Source: Rutidosis leptorrhynchoides (taxonomy: Eukaryota; Streptophyta; Magnoliopsida; Asterales; Asteraceae). Taken from it: 64,000 nt of DNA. The notes beneath the pieces are model-generated. The model did not search any database. It was not told the origin of the DNA and saw only the letters and a list, made by a program, of their open reading frames with translations. Made by a program: the position numbers and the translations under genes. Positions 49,078 to 59,887 of the stretch are shown here, in pieces. The stretch covers positions 5,210,001 through 5,274,000 of the forward strand of contig NC_092341.1 in assembly GCF_046630445.1 (NCBI RefSeq), in the 5' to 3' direction. Position 1 is the stretch's first letter; each line of letters begins with the position of its first letter.

Positions 49078-49776
49078 ATGTCTACCTCTAGCACAAATCC
49101 CATTGACTCACCTAATAATAACGAAGAGTCGAATATATATTGGATTGATTCACAAGTTCCCAAAGAGGAACCGGAAGAAGAATCAGAACCGGAAGAAGAA
49201 TCAGAACCGGAAGAGGCGGAACCGGAGGAGGAAATAGAACCGGTGGGGGAAATAATAAAACGGTTAAGTAAAAGAAAATCCTCAACCAACCGACCAAGGT
49301 TAATTATGGTCAATGGTGTTTCCGCCAAGGAAGCAAAATATTGGGAGGATTACCAATTCTCCGATGAATTGGATTCCGACGAGAATTCCGATGATGTTAT
49401 AGAAATTACCCCAACTGAATTTAAAAAGGCAAAAGAAAATAATAAGGGAAAGGGCATAAAAATAGAGAAATCTAATTCCAACCCCGATGAACTTTATATG
49501 TATCGTCAACCCCCGAAGTCCTTAAGTTGTAACAATGACCCGGGAACCTCTAAACCACCAGGTTTTTCTAAACCGTTGTGGAAAACGACAGCTAGTATTA
49601 GGGGAACATCATATATCCCTAGAAACTTGGCAAAACGAACCAAAACGAAGAAGAAGAAACGAGCGAGTCGGAATAAGATAGTTGTATTCATGTGGTGTAA
49701 TATATGTAATATAGTGTGCTTATGCTTTATGATATATGTAAAAATTGCTTGTATTAATAAGTATTTTTTTTTATGA
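49078..49776 (+). CDS. Acidic repeat protein (accessory ORF 1) of Element 3, frameshifted C-terminus
   Basis: Counterpart of 17680-18294. Compared with that copy a segment before the repeat is shorter and the acidic ESEPEE tract has one unit reduced to AEPEEE. The middle is nearly identical. Near 49645 a one-base loss (aaaacgaag here, aaaaccgaac there) shifts the frame, so the ordinary end (TSESE) is replaced by a basic and then hydrophobic tail read from the spacer. The shifted tail is unlikely to be functional. The unshifted protein would end near 49677. Confidence 0.55.
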   Translation: MSTSSTNPIDSPNNNEESNIYWIDSQVPKEEPEEESEPEEESEPEEAEPEEEIEPVGEIIKRLSKRKSSTNRPRLIMVNGVSAKEAKYWEDYQFSDELDSDENSDDVIEITPTEFKKAKENNKGKGIKIEKSNSNPDELYMYRQPPKSLSCNNDPGTSKPPGFSKPLWKTTASIRGTSYIPRNLAKRTKTKKKKRASRNKIVVFMWCNICNIVCLCFMIYVKIACINKYFFL

Positions 49777-49814
49777 ATCTAACTCTTGTCTATTTTACAG
49801 TATAAAAACACAAA

Positions 49815-50498
49815 ATGGATAGACAACCCAATATTTTAAGAGACCTACCCGGAGACATGATTGATGAAATCTTGTCTAGAGTCGGTCAGAATTCCTCGGC
49901 ACAACTATTTAAGGCGAGATCAGTTTGTAAGACATTCAAAGAACGTTCCAAGAATGCCTTGGTTTATAAAAGGCTTTCGTTCGAAAGATGGGGGATATCA
50001 CATTGTGAAATCTATAAGTTACGATGTGTTTACTTTGACGCATATATTGCGGGGAACCCAAATGCTATTTTACACAACGGGTTAAGAAATTATTTTGACT
50101 CAATATCTCCGAATATAGGACTTCGTGATTTAGAAAAAGCGGCTAACATGCAACATAAAGAAGTATGTTATGCTTACGGGTTAGTAATGTTCGCTTCTCA
50201 CCAAAGTGAGAACAAGAACATCGGGCTACAACTATTAAACAAAACGTTCCCACAAGTGACGGAGTCGGTAATTGGGGTAAGAAATGAGGTTTTTAGATTG
50301 TTACGGGACTGTTGGACATTACGTAACCTTCATCCTTTTGACGACGTTACAACACGTTGTCATACTATCGGTCACAACAGTTACGTTCCACAAGACCAAG
50401 GATGGGAAGTAGTATTAGTAAAACCAGAATGCATGACTTGTTTCTGGACGTATGAATTACGTGTCTTTGTTGCCTTTGCTGAATGCCTTATTTATTAA
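49815..50498 (+). CDS. F-box protein carried by the retroelement, 227 aa, fully open
   Basis: Probable SCF ubiquitin-ligase adaptor. The F-box lies at about residues 7-45 (LRDLPGDMIDEIL, then FKARSVCKTFKER). The rest follows the layout of plant At2g35280/At1g67623-type F-box proteins: YKRLSFERWG, then GNPNAILHNGLRNYF, then LEKAANMQHKEVCYAYGLVM (Sel1-like), and a Cys/Trp-containing end (CMTCFWTYELR). The copy in Element 1 has the same length with no indel, about 17 amino-acid differences and one stop. It lies in sense between acidic ORF 1 (138 bp after that ORF's normal end) and gag. An intron-acceptor-like tattttacag sits 15 bp before the ATG, so expression from a spliced element transcript is possible. 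There is no SKP1 partner nearby; host ASK proteins would serve. Confidence 0.8.
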   Translation: MDRQPNILRDLPGDMIDEILSRVGQNSSAQLFKARSVCKTFKERSKNALVYKRLSFERWGISHCEIYKLRCVYFDAYIAGNPNAILHNGLRNYFDSISPNIGLRDLEKAANMQHKEVCYAYGLVMFASHQSENKNIGLQLLNKTFPQVTESVIGVRNEVFRLLRDCWTLRNLHPFDDVTTRCHTIGHNSYVPQDQGWEVVLVKPECMTCFWTYELRVFVAFAECLIY

Positions 50499-50845
50499 CT
50501 AAAATTATCTTCGCAACTACTTTGTATCAAAGTTTTATGTTCTATATTTCATGCTATATGTAAAATAGCAGTATTGTAAGTTTGCAAGTTATTGTATAAA
50601 GGTTTGAATATGATATTTTTTTTTTTTTTGTGATTAGTTTTTCATATAGAATTGTAGTAGTTGAAATGGTATGTTAGCTACTAAGTATGAACTTAACGGG
50701 TAAGTACTACCCGAATTAAAGAGTATAAAACGCTAATATGAAGAAAGAGCTTTTATAAATAAGTTCATATTACGCTACGAAATACTATTGACTACTCTTG
50801 ATATTCTTTATGATTAACTCGTTTCATTTGACTATTTTGAAGGAA

Positions 50846-51132
50846 ATGGCACCGACTACTCGACACACCTTGAATATGAGTGACGAGGAATTTCGTGCCT
50901 TTCTTGCTTCAAACATAGCCGCAGTACAGGCCGCGCTACATACCAACAATAACCTTGGATCTAGCAGTACAGGAAATCGTGTAGGATGCACCTATAAAGA
51001 ATTCACCGCCTGCAAACCTTTGGAATTTGATGGAACAGAAGGACCGATCGGATTGAAACGGTGGACCGAGAAGGTCGAATCGGTATTTGCCATAAGTAAG
51101 TGTACTGAAGAGGACAAAGTGAAGTACGCTAC
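50846..51132 (+). pseudogene. gag: Truncated gag of Element 3
   Basis: Matches residues 1 to about 95 of Element 1 Gag (MAPTTRHT to EEDKVKYAT) and then breaks at 51132. The frame closes in foreign sequence at 51154. The Gag core and zinc knuckles are missing. Confidence 0.88.
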
Positions 51133-51149
51133 TTTAACGCCTTTAAACG

Positions 51150-51183
<34 letters not shown>

Positions 51184-51676
51184 GAAAAACAGAGTCACTG
51201 CCCGGACAAGGCATATGCCGCGGCGCGGTTTGCCTTGTCGCGGCGCGACACAACGCTGGAAACATTACACATCTTAACCCAGTTTCTGATATCAACTTCA
51301 GGCCATTGCCGCGGCGCGGAGGGCTTTGCCGCGGCGCGACACAACTCGTGTCCAGGATCTGACCTGCAACTTTTTATTTAAACCAAATTTTACACCTTTC
51401 ATCATTTTTCCAACACAATCAAAACTGCATAATTCATACACAAACTTAAGGAAATAGTTTCTAATATCATTAAACATTCGCAAACATCTTTTAAACATCA
51501 AAACATGTTTTCATAATCTAAACCATCATTTGGTCCCAAATTTGACAATAACAAACATGACACATTCAAAACACTAGGCGTTGATAAGCGGTAACCGTAG
51601 AGCGTGTTTACAAAAGGGACTCGCAATACCACTTACACTAATGCCAATGCTCCCCTAGCGCTTCAAACGGGCTCCT
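51133..51676. mobile_element. E6: LTR-like host sequence left of Element 4
   Basis: Begins at the break in Element 3, with a T-run at 51148-51183. CGCG hairpin doublets follow at 51218-51249 and 51309-51340, then unremarkable sequence up to the CTCCT duplication (51672-51676). It resumes at 63182. The hairpin spacing equals that of the Element 2 LTR (8-nt spacer, 91-bp period), and short blocks between the doublets are alike (ttctgat), so it is probably a related LTR. No LTR ends are visible, so its strand is undetermined. Confidence 0.5.
51218..51340. promoter_or_regulatory. CGCG hairpin doublets in E6
   Basis: CCGC-GGC-GCGG (51218-51228), 8 nt, GTCGC-GGC-GCGAC (51237-51249); then CCGC-GGC-GCGG (51309-51319), 8 nt, GCCGC-GGC-GCGAC (51328-51340, one mismatch). 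Between C- and T-type hairpins both sides of the first pair change together. Confidence 0.65.
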
Positions 51677-54600
51677 TGTAACGACCCTACTTTTTCCGTT
51701 ATCTTTTGCCGTTAATTATTTAACGACCGTTAATTATTTTTCGTGCCACGTCATTTCTATGACCTATATTATTATTTTTGTAATAATATATTAATTATTA
51801 TGTGTTATATGAATATTTGTATTCATATCTTTAATTGTACGTTTCTACGTGTCGCGGATTTCTATCCGGCGAATCTTTTCGGTTTTCAAACCAACGGTCG
51901 AACTTTTGGAATTTTTAAGTCCTAATTATTTTAAATATGATATTTTGATTTCATATGATTATATATAGTGTTTATATATTTTATTCGTCGCGTATTTATT
52001 ATCTCTTCGAAAAATCAATCGCGTAGCGGCGTTTTCGCGTTTCGGGTTTCGTTCGGGCGTTCGGGCCACTAGGATTTTGTCATTTATCAAATTGGGCCAC
52101 TATGGGGCCCACCCCATTCAGTTCTTGGCCGAAATTGTCAAGGAAGGGGGTATACCCCTTTCATTTTTGCAATTCTCCTCATTTTCACATTTTATTTCTA
52201 ATTTTATCAACCCTAAAATTCATTTGGTGCTCTCTCCTCTTCTCCCTCCCTAGCCATCACCACCACCACCATAATCCATCATCATCTTCATCAAATAATA
52301 CTTGGATCAAGAAATCATTCACATATTCGGATTCTACACAACGATCTCTACGCGTTCATATTACTTGATTGTTGATTAGGGTATAAACCCTAAGCCTAGA
52401 TTTTCAATTTTTCAATTATTTTTCTGTTTTTACATGTTATATTGATAGTATGATGATAATATGTTATTGTATTGTTGATTGTATGCGTAGAATTGCTCGA
52501 TTGCATATTTTTCGGTTTGATAAAATTGGGACAGCAGCTCTTTCGTGTGTTTCTGATATTGTAACTGATTTTGATCATAAAATAAAGTATATAAATGAGT
52601 TCCTCTCATCAAGACATTAATTTTAGACTCCGGATTCATGTCGTTTCGATTCCCGGAGCCCTAGATACGAGCAAAGTGGTATTTTGTTAAGATTGAAATG
52701 TGATTTTGGTATGAACCAGGTTTGGTCCGACTTTGTGACCATATTTGGTGACTTTAGGGTGTGTTAATGTGTTAGGACTGATGGTGGGGCGAACTTTCAT
52801 GTTCGGGTCATCTCAATCCGAGCCACGAATCACCCGTTACGTCTAAAACACGTTTTTGATTGAATTGAAGTTCCAAGTAGTGTATTGGCTGTATATCACG
52901 ACTTGTGGGCTGTTCATGGTGTGTTCTTGAGTGTACCAAAGTGTCGGGTGGTTTGCTTAGGCGGAGATATATGTAAGGCTCGCCGAAAACCGACACCCGG
53001 GGCTCAGGATACGACCCGATGAACTTTTGATTTAAAACTTGGGATTTATTATTAAACTTATAATATAAATAATGGATTTCATTATCATTTAATTACTTAT
53101 GATATAAAAAGTAATTATTATTATTATTTAAGACTTATGATATATATTTATTATATCATTTAATTAATACTTATGATTTAATTAACATTTTAATTAAACT
53201 TATGATTAATAATACTTTTATTATTAATGAAAAATACTTATGATAAGTATTAAACTTATATTATGAGATTATTATTATTATAGGACTTATAATAAGGATT
53301 AAATAATTAGTTAATTATTATAAGACTTAGTTATTATTTAATTATTAAATACTTATGATTTAATAAGTATAATTAGAAATTTATGATATGATTAATAATT
53401 CATTATTAATTAATAATACTTATGATATGATTTAAAATTTATTATTAATTAATAATACTTATATTATGACTAATATTTAATTAATTAATTAAATACTTAT
53501 GTTATATTAATTATATCATTTAAACTTATCTAAACTTTAATAATTCATATTAATTTAATTAAACTTATGTTATGACATAATTAGACATATTTAACTTTAA
53601 TAAACGTTATAACTTACATTATTATTATAACTTACACTTTTAAAATTAATGTTGACTATGTTTGACCAAGGTTGACTTTTGAGTTGACTTTTGGTTGACT
53701 TTGACTTTCAGTTGACTTTTGGTTGACTTTCTAAATAAGGAAACTTTCCTAACTTAAAACTTTCTAAAAATAGAAACTTTCTAAATTTGGAAACTTTCCA
53801 AAAATAGAAACTTTCCAAAAATAGAAACTTTCCAAAAATAGAAACTTTCCTAAAATAGAAACTTTCCAAAAATGGAAACCTGCTAAAAATAGAAACTTTC
53901 TAAAAATAGAAAGTGTGTGTCCGTACGCTGTTCCGATCAAACCGATGCATGTTGAGTATTGTTCTATGTGTACTTGCAACATGTACAATAGCTATCATAC
54001 TAAGACTTGACCTAAGTTAGTTATTTATATCGACCTGCTTTATTTATAGGTCGGCGTTGTGATCATTCATGATCACTTTACTTCATTTGCTGTTCGCATA
54101 ATTGTGTGGTTACTTTGTTTGCTAATAAGGTGAGTTATAGTCCCATTTTTCTATTTTAAATCTTTTGGGATGAGAATACATGCAATTTATTTTATATTTT
54201 GGACACAAGTGGAAGTTGGTTTAAATTATTCATTGTGAGTCGAACAAAAATATTCCCTAATCTGGTAACTGTAATCACTGGTTTCTACTGGTGAACGCGA
54301 ATCCTATGGATAGATCTATCGGGTTTGACAACCCCATTTCGAGCTAGTCGCGCTAGCAATTTATAATCGGAATGTTTAGTACTTCGTATTTTGTTGTAGA
54401 TACACTTGTTCGGTGTATATTATTTATTGTGTTTGGCAAGGGTAAATAAATGGTTAAGTGGTTACCAGGTGGCTCACGAAAAATGGAATAATATTTTATT
54501 ATATGTTTTCTAGCATATAATTTGGTGGTTCAAAAAGGAGTTTTTATGTTTTCAAACATAAATTTTTATTGTTTAAATTAAATATTGTTTGCAATATTAA

Positions 54601-54965
54601 ACCTATAATTCACTCAACATTTTTGTTGACAGTTACTCGCATGTTTTATTCTCAGGTTCATGATTGATTGCTTCCGCTGTGCTTAGAGAGTCTGCATATT
54701 TATGATGGCAGCTTTGTTAAACATTAACTTGCATTCTATTTTGTTACATTAAAAAGTGGTTGTTTGTTGACTTTATTTTGGTCAACTTTTGGTTAAAGTA
54801 TTATTGTATAGTTTTTCTAAACTTATACATTTTAGTAGATTTCCTTTATAGGAAATCATTTTTAAATAAAGAATGCAAGGTTGTTTTATTAAATTCATAT
54901 AGAGTTTCGATCAAGCTGTGGGACCAAGTGACGGAGCCGTTAAGTGTTTTGACGGAGTCGTCACA
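51677..54965 (+). mobile_element. 5' LTR of Element 4 (3,289 bp)
   Basis: TGTAACGACCCTAC ... GGAGTCGTCACA. It contains an AT-rich central part (about 53035-53640) built on 'aatacttatgattt', GTTGACTTT repeats (about 53650-53735), a tandem array at 53755-53910 and a TCAACA-TTTT-TGTTGA hairpin near 54613. Confidence 0.95.
53650..53910. repeat. Tandem repeats in the Element 4 LTR
   Basis: First, five or six copies of GTTGACTTT(TG) at 53650-53735. Then about nine copies of a 17-18 bp unit, AAAAATAGAAACTTTCC, to 53910. The same array is in the 3' LTR at 61861-62121. Confidence 0.85.
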
Positions 54966-54967
54966 GT

Positions 54968-54985
54968 TGGTATCAGAGCTCTGGT
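54968..54985 (+). other. Primer-binding site of Element 4
   Basis: TGGTATCAGAGCTCTGG, two bases after the LTR; it matches the initiator-Met primer sequence over 12 bases. Confidence 0.9.
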
Positions 54986-57210
54986 TGTAGGGAATTAGGC
55001 TGCATTGATGTCGTTACCCGAGTCAATAGGGTGCATTAGTGAGTCTAGTCTACAGCCCGGCCTATTATATATTACTATATGTGATTATTTGTATCGTATT
55101 GGTATGTATATTGTTGTCATACATACATTTCTATTATGTTCTGAATCCGGGAGGAACTCCCATTCCGATTTAAACGTATTCTCTGACTCATGCGAGTTCA
55201 TCTTTTAAAGGAACACCTCGGTTAGTGAAACCGAGGGGGTGTCATTCTTGACTTCTGGAATTCTCGACATTTCTATGTCATAATTAGTGTTTATTGATAT
55301 AACGTTTAAGTTACATTACGTGTTCTAGAATTCTCGGCATTTCTATGTCATCTATTATGGTTATGTATATAACGTTTGAGTTATATTACGCGAGATGTCA
55401 TTCTTGACTTCTAAAGGCTCGGCATTTCAATGTCAGCTATTGTGTTTGGGTATATAACATTTTTGTTACATTACATGCCATTGTGCCGTTGTGCCTATGT
55501 GCTTTGGTTTTTGAACCGAAAAACGTCATCCTTGACTTTTAGAGATTCTTGGTACTTCGAAGACATTTTCATGTCACCATTACTCCTATTCATTACTTTC
55601 GATGTCTTTGTCTCTTGTGCTATCCTTAGCACATTGTTAAGAAATTGTTTTAGGGAAATTGTGTTGAAATTCGAGGTTGACCACGTGTCCTGACCTTATG
55701 TAGTGATATTGGAATGGAACTATGAGTTAGTGAAATATAATGGCGTCAGGCCAACGTGATTATATTACGTTAATTCATAAAAAGTCCCAATATTGTGACA
55801 TGAGGAATAGAAAGCGAGTCAGAGAAAATTTATACACCACTCATTCGGAAATTCTAACGTTGTTACATGAGTAAGGAAGATACTCATTATCTTATTTGTT
55901 GATATATGAGAGACTCGTCTTAATCGAACTACTTACCCTATGTTTTGTCATTCATAACTCGCTTGTTAGTGACAGCTTCGCACGTGAAGAGTTTTGGCCC
56001 AAGGACTTATGTCCTGACAATAGTCAAAACAATATTTAACTCATTCGTTTTCATGACCTCGTAGCATTTATTGATTAGATGTCGCAAGACGATTCAAGTC
56101 CATCACCCGAGCTTTAACGATCTTACTTCAACTCGTAACCTCTGTAATGCGGATACCCTGCTTTTCATTAAAAAATTTACACATTTGTGCAATTGGGCGG
56201 TTCTCACGAGATTTATGGGCGAATAGAAGTAATGAAATATTTTGTCATGTATACTATTTATAAAATCATATATGTACGTATGAATTCAAATGGACTAATT
56301 TACCCTTACCTATTTTGGCTATTATACACTAAATTATACCTTCAAAATTATTTTAAAAACCACTCTTGTTGAGTTGTTTAGTTAACTCAAATTGATTTAC
56401 GTAAAATGGTACACGTTGTACATACTTCTAAATTTATTAAGAGCTTCGTTCCATTTATGGGGTTACATCAGACGTTTCAAGCTTTTTCAAAACTCCTTTG
56501 ATTGATTACATTAGAATTTTCGCATTACTCTACCGAGTGTTTGGATCACAGTTCTCCTCATCCTCCGTTTAAGGATGAAACTTACCATTAAGTTCATTGA
56601 TAGAAACTCATACACCACTTTGGGGGCCGGCTTTGTAAATTTGTTGGAGAGTCTTTGCGCTCATTAGATTTTATCTCTTATGGTTGGACATGGCCGAAAC
56701 GCGGGCCGATAAATCAATTTTCTGGGGTACCCTCGATGGTCACCTTATTGTAGAAAAGGCGCTAGGTGGGTTTCTACCCCAACTGTTGTTATAATGGGTA
56801 TCATGGATATATATTACTCTAGACCGTTTGAGGAGTTTCTACTCTCAATTTTCACTGTCAACCGCAACACCCTCGTAAACATCAATCCTAGGATTCGATA
56901 CTTTAGGGTGCACGAAATTATTTTTGGAGATTCATCTCACCTGGAGTCGGCCATTCTTTATAACCCATGATTCGCGTTCTTTTCATCTGCACATAAATTT
57001 AAGAATATGGATGAATCCTAGACTTCCTCGCTCATTGTACAAGGAAGTTCACTCTCGTTGAATTATCACACCTTTCATACGTCTTCCTCTCAGAAATATA
57101 ATGAAAATTTACTTTGGAGTCCATGATCCTCGTTAACTCCTTTGAGAGAATTGCCTTAAATATCTATGCCACCGATGTGACTACTCCACATTTATTTCTT
57201 CCTTCATTAT
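54986..57210 (+). other. Element 4 interior without recognisable gag or protease
   Basis: No Gag core, zinc knuckle or DSG protease motif is found in any frame. At 55241-55480 there is a degenerate tandem repeat of about 110 bp, roughly three units, with 'cattcttgactt', 'tcggcatttctatgtca' and 'tataacgtttgagttacatta'. Otherwise it is non-coding. It may be decayed accessory sequence plus filler. Confidence 0.6.
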
Positions 57211-59850
57211 TGCAACTTTATTTCATCCATCCCAGTTCGTCCCCTTGGGGAGCTCCCGTTTTGTTCGTTGAGAAGAAAGATGGTTCATTTCGTTTGTGTA
57301 TTGATTATCGTGAATTGAACGAGCTTACTGTTAAAAACCGTTACCCTCTTCCGAGAATTGATGATCTGTTCGATCAACTTCAAGGTTCGTCCGTTTATTA
57401 TAAGATTGATCTTCGTTCCGGTTATCACCAATTACGCGCTAAAGAAACTGATATTCTGAAAACCGCTTTCTGTACCCGTTATAGTCACTTTGAATTTCTT
57501 GTTATGCCGTTCAGATTGACAAATGCACCTGTTGTGTTCATGGACCTCATGAACCGTGTGTGTAGACCCTATCTGGACAAATTCGTTACTGTTTTCATCG
57601 ACCACATCCTTATTTATTCTAAGAGTGATGAAGGGCGAAGAACATTTGAAGTTAGTGCTTGATCTGTTGAGGAAAGAAGAGTTGTACGCTAAGTTCTCTA
57701 AGTGTGCTTTCTGGTTAAGAGAAGTTCAATTTCCTCGGACATATTGTTAGTAAATAGGGAATACAAGTTGATTCTGCTAAGATTGAGGCGATTGAAAAGT
57801 GGGAAGTTCCGAAAACTCCTACTCAGATTCGCCAGTTTCTAGGATTAGCAGGCTATTATAGAAGGTTCATTCAAGATTTTTCACGAGTAGCGAAACCTCT
57901 GACTGCTTTAACGCATAAGGGGAAGAAGCACGAGTGGAAGAGTGAACAAGAGTCTTCTTTCCAAACTCTGAAGAAGAAGTTAACTTCTGCACCGATATTA
58001 TCACTACCTGAGGGTAATGATGATTTTGTTATCTATTGTGATGCTTCGTGTCAAGACTTTGGTTGTGTTTTGATGCAACGAAAGAAAGTTATTGCGTACA
58101 CGTCACGTCAGTTGAAGATTCACGAGCAGAATTACGTAACCCATGATTTAGAGTTGAGAGCTGTTGTGTTTGCGCTTAAGATTTGCAGACATTATCTATA
58201 TGGGGTCAAAGGTACATTGTACACTGATCACAAAAGTCTTCAACATATTCTTGATCAGAAACAGTTAAATATGAGGCAACGAAGATGGGTTGAGACGTTA
58301 AATGATTATGATTGCGAACTTTTATATCATCCGGGAAAGGCCAATAATGTGGCTGATGCATTAAGTCGTAAAGAAAGGGCTGAACCTCGCAGGTTTAGGG
58401 CCTTGAATATGACAATTCAAACAAACCTCGCTAGGCAGATCCTTGAGGCATAATAAGAAGCCTTGAAGGAGGAAAATTTTGTAACGGGAAGGTCCGAGGC
58501 TTGAGTAAACAGTTATAGGTACAAACGGATGGTACTCGGTATTTTGTGGGATGCCTTTGGGTTCCGAAGTTTGGTGATCTACGAAAACTTGTTTTAGATG
58601 AGGCTCATAAGTCTAGGTACTCTATTCATCCTGGTTCAGGAAAGATGTATCATGATCTTAAGGAGCTGTATTGGTGGCCTAATTTGAAAGCTGATGTGGC
58701 TACGTATGTGGCTAAGTGTTTGACCTGCGCTAAGGTTAAAGCTGAACATCAAAAACCGTCTGGACTTTTGGTGCAACCTGAAATTCCCGAGTGGAAGTGG
58801 GAAGGTATTAAGATGGACTTTATTACGAAGTTACCGGGAGTTGTGGGTGGTTATGATACCATTTGGGTGATTGTTACCGACTCGCTAAGTCAACTCTTTT
58901 CTTGCCAATTAAGGAAACATATTCAATGAAGAAGTTTACTCGTTTGTATTTGAAGGAGATTATTTCGAGACATGGTGTTCCCGTATCGATTATGTTGGAC
59001 TGAGGCAGTCCTAACAAGGTGCTCTAGGAACTAAATTGGATATGAGCACCGCTTATCATCCACAGACGGATGGTCAGAGTGAAAGGACCATTCAAACGTA
59101 GAAAACATGTTAAGAGCGTGTGTTATTGATTTTGGAAATGGGTGGGATAAATATTTGCCGCTGGATGAGTTTTCTTATAACAGCAGTTATCATGCAAGTA
59201 TTAAAGCCGCACCATTTGAAGCTCTGTATGGTATAAAGTGTAGGTCTCCTGTCTGTTGGAATGAGGTTGGGGATGCTCAACTCACATGACCAGAGATCAT
59301 TCACGAGACTACCGAGAAGATTGCACAGATTAAGGAAAGATTGAGAACTGCCAGGAGTAGGCAAAAGAGTTATGCTGATAAGAGAAGGAACGATATCGAC
59401 TTTCAGGTCGGTGATCGTGTTATGTTGAAAGTTTCACCTTGGAAGGGTGTGGTACGTTTTGGTAAAAGGGGAAAGTTGAATCCTCGATTTGTTGGACCTT
59501 TTGGGATTATTGAGAGAGTTGGACCAGTGGCTTATCGTTTGAAATTGCCACAAGAACTCAGTGCTATTCGTGACGTTTTTCATGTATCGAATTTAAAGAA
59601 GTGTTTGGCCGAGGCCAATGAAACTATTCTTTTTGATGAACTTCATGTTGATAAGCAACTTTATTTTATTAAAGAACCTGTTGAAATTATGGACCGAGAG
59701 GTAAAGACTCTTAAGCAGAGTAAAATTCCTATTGTTCGAGTTAGATGGAACACCGGACGCGGTCCCGAGTTCACTTGGGAGCGTGAAGGTCAGATGAAGC
59801 AGAAGTAACCGCATTTGTTCCCAGATGCCGAGGAAACCCCTGCACCTGCT
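57211..59850 (+). pseudogene. pol: Broken pol of Element 4 (RT-RNase H-integrase-chromodomain)
   Basis: Starts inside RT ([16 protein letters not shown]). RT motif A is normal ([10 protein letters not shown]), but the catalytic FIDD motif reads FIDH near 57600. A frameshift follows near 57640, another near 57730, and a TAG near 57758. RNase H is partly preserved (CDAS near 58040, TDHKSL near 58230, VADALSRK near 58350). Integrase has its HHCC finger (CLTCAKVK near 58725) and MDFI, but is shifted near 58875, and the segment that should hold the second catalytic Asp (SDRD) is deleted near 58995-59010. A stop lies near 59100 and a TGA near 59287. The GPF module and chromodomain-like end (59341-59808) are open, with a late TAA in place of a Tyr codon. 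The copy cannot encode a working polymerase or integrase. Confidence 0.88.
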
Positions 59851-59851
59851 T

Positions 59852-59887
59852 AAATTTCGGGACGAAATTTCCGTAACGGGAAGGTAC
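59852..59887 (+). promoter_or_regulatory. 3' hairpin and priming region of Element 4
   Basis: AAATTTCG-GGA-CGAAATTT (59852-59870), then ccgtaacgggaaggtac and the LTR TG at 59888. It is preserved although pol is not, as expected if only cis-acting signals are needed. Confidence 0.75.

Larger units (their letters stand above)
45597..51132 (+). mobile_element. Element 3: 5' half of a second copy of the Element 1 family
   Basis: 5' LTR (45597-48868), primer site, acidic ORF, F-box ORF and the first ~95 codons of gag. The match to Element 1 ends at gctac (51132), where unrelated sequence begins. There is no pol or 3' LTR. The LTR and leader are clearly related to Element 1 but carry many more differences than the two LTRs of Element 1, so this was a separate insertion. 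Confidence 0.9.

Noticed and set aside
53764-53988. Phe/Lys/Ser-rich minus-strand frame, repeated at 61975
   Set aside because: Translation of the AAAAATAGAAACTTTCC tandem repeat.
55005-55693. Frames of 67-87 residues in the Element 4 interior as possible gag
   Set aside because: No Gag core, no zinc knuckle, and they run over a degenerate tandem repeat.
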